Below, one piece after another: positions 47,091-47,255 of a stretch of DNA of 47,255 bases; the first letter of the stretch is position 1, and each line of letters opens with the position of its first letter. The stretch spans positions 1 through 47,255 of the forward strand of contig NZ_JAHENT010000022.1 in NCBI RefSeq assembly GCF_018609725.1, in the 5' to 3' direction. The notes under the pieces were generated by a model. That model searched no databases. It had not been told where the DNA came from and saw nothing but the letters and a program-made list of their open reading frames with translations. Source of the DNA: Methanohalobium sp. Its GTDB lineage: Archaea; Halobacteriota; Methanosarcinia; Methanosarcinales; Methanosarcinaceae. A program made the translations under genes and the position numbers.

Positions 47091-47255
47091 CCGGATATAT
47101 TATTATGTGTTGTGAGTTTTATATAATATCAATTATGGTTTCACACTTGTGAAGCAAGTATTAAAGTGTTTGGTTGTTAACGAATGACTTAAATTTTGGA
47201 TTGTTTCATCATGGTTACAAATATATAATAATAAAATATTTTGATATTTTTAATT
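47091..47255 (-). promoter_or_regulatory. comF promoter region with TTCACA/TGTGAA palindrome
   Basis: TTCACA (47140-47145) and TGTGAA (47148-47153) are exact inverted repeats two bases apart, placed just upstream of the minus-strand TATA box at 47126-47116. ACTTG (47145-47149) and CAAGT (47155-47159) form an overlapping second palindrome. This is the right position for an activator or repressor site. The remainder is AT-rich with no gene. Confidence 0.35.

Noticed and set aside
1-47255. CRISPR arrays, tRNA or rRNA genes
   Set aside because: No regularly spaced repeats, cloverleaf-like tRNA blocks or conserved rRNA segments were seen on either strand.

Overview
The window comes from a methanogenic archaeon, very probably a halophilic or halotolerant member of the Methanosarcinaceae (Methanohalobium, Methanosalsum, Methanohalophilus or a close relative). 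The main evidence is a complete methyl-coenzyme M reductase operon (mcrBDCGA) with divergent mmp10, a fused ComDE beside a cysteate synthase (the Methanosarcinales route to coenzyme M), archaeal DNA polymerase D, LonB, a form III RuBisCO, and low GC with TATA-box promoters, several only about 25 bases from start codons. The genus is inference; the order is well supported.

Layout. 1-1060: the 3' part of an IS605/IS1341-type tnpB with a one-base frameshift. 1289-1843: an Hsp20 chaperone. 2027-7871: a complete seven-gene Mrp Na+/H+ antiporter operon (mrpABCDEFG). 7962-9734: a PAP2-family membrane phosphatase and a metallo-beta-lactamase hydrolase. 9790-11386: a tiny membrane protein and form III RuBisCO. 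11428-12721: Sua5 and a small membrane protein. 12740-14965 (minus): two rhodanese fusion proteins. 15430-19581: a methyltransferase and the PolD large subunit. 19582-20808 (minus): Mmp10, which methylates an arginine of McrA. 21270-26224: mcrBDCGA, preceded by a long structured leader and ended by a strong terminator. 26328-28351 (minus): aroA and thyA. 28457-33500: a 57-aa ORF, HtpX protease, a cluster of exported proteins (two of them broken genes) and a divergent membrane-anchored winged-helix regulator. 33562-36846: an ACT protein, homoserine dehydrogenase and DNA ligase. 36891-42534 (minus): a lonB-tldD-tldE-radical SAM run. 42816-43271: an exported protein. 43361-47090: coenzyme M biosynthesis (cysteate synthase, ComDE, and convergent ComF).

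How they work together. Coenzyme M made by cysteate synthase, ComDE and ComF is the methyl carrier consumed by the MCR enzyme encoded mid-window, and Mmp10 modifies the MCR active-site region. Mrp links the ion gradients of methanogenesis to pH and Na+ balance. The most distinctive non-coding feature is the mcr leader, which can fold into two mutually exclusive stems. The most distinctive accessory region is the exported-protein and membrane-regulator cluster at 29.7-33.5 kb, where one gene carries an in-frame TGA plus a frameshift and another a single-base frameshift. No tRNA, rRNA or CRISPR array was seen.
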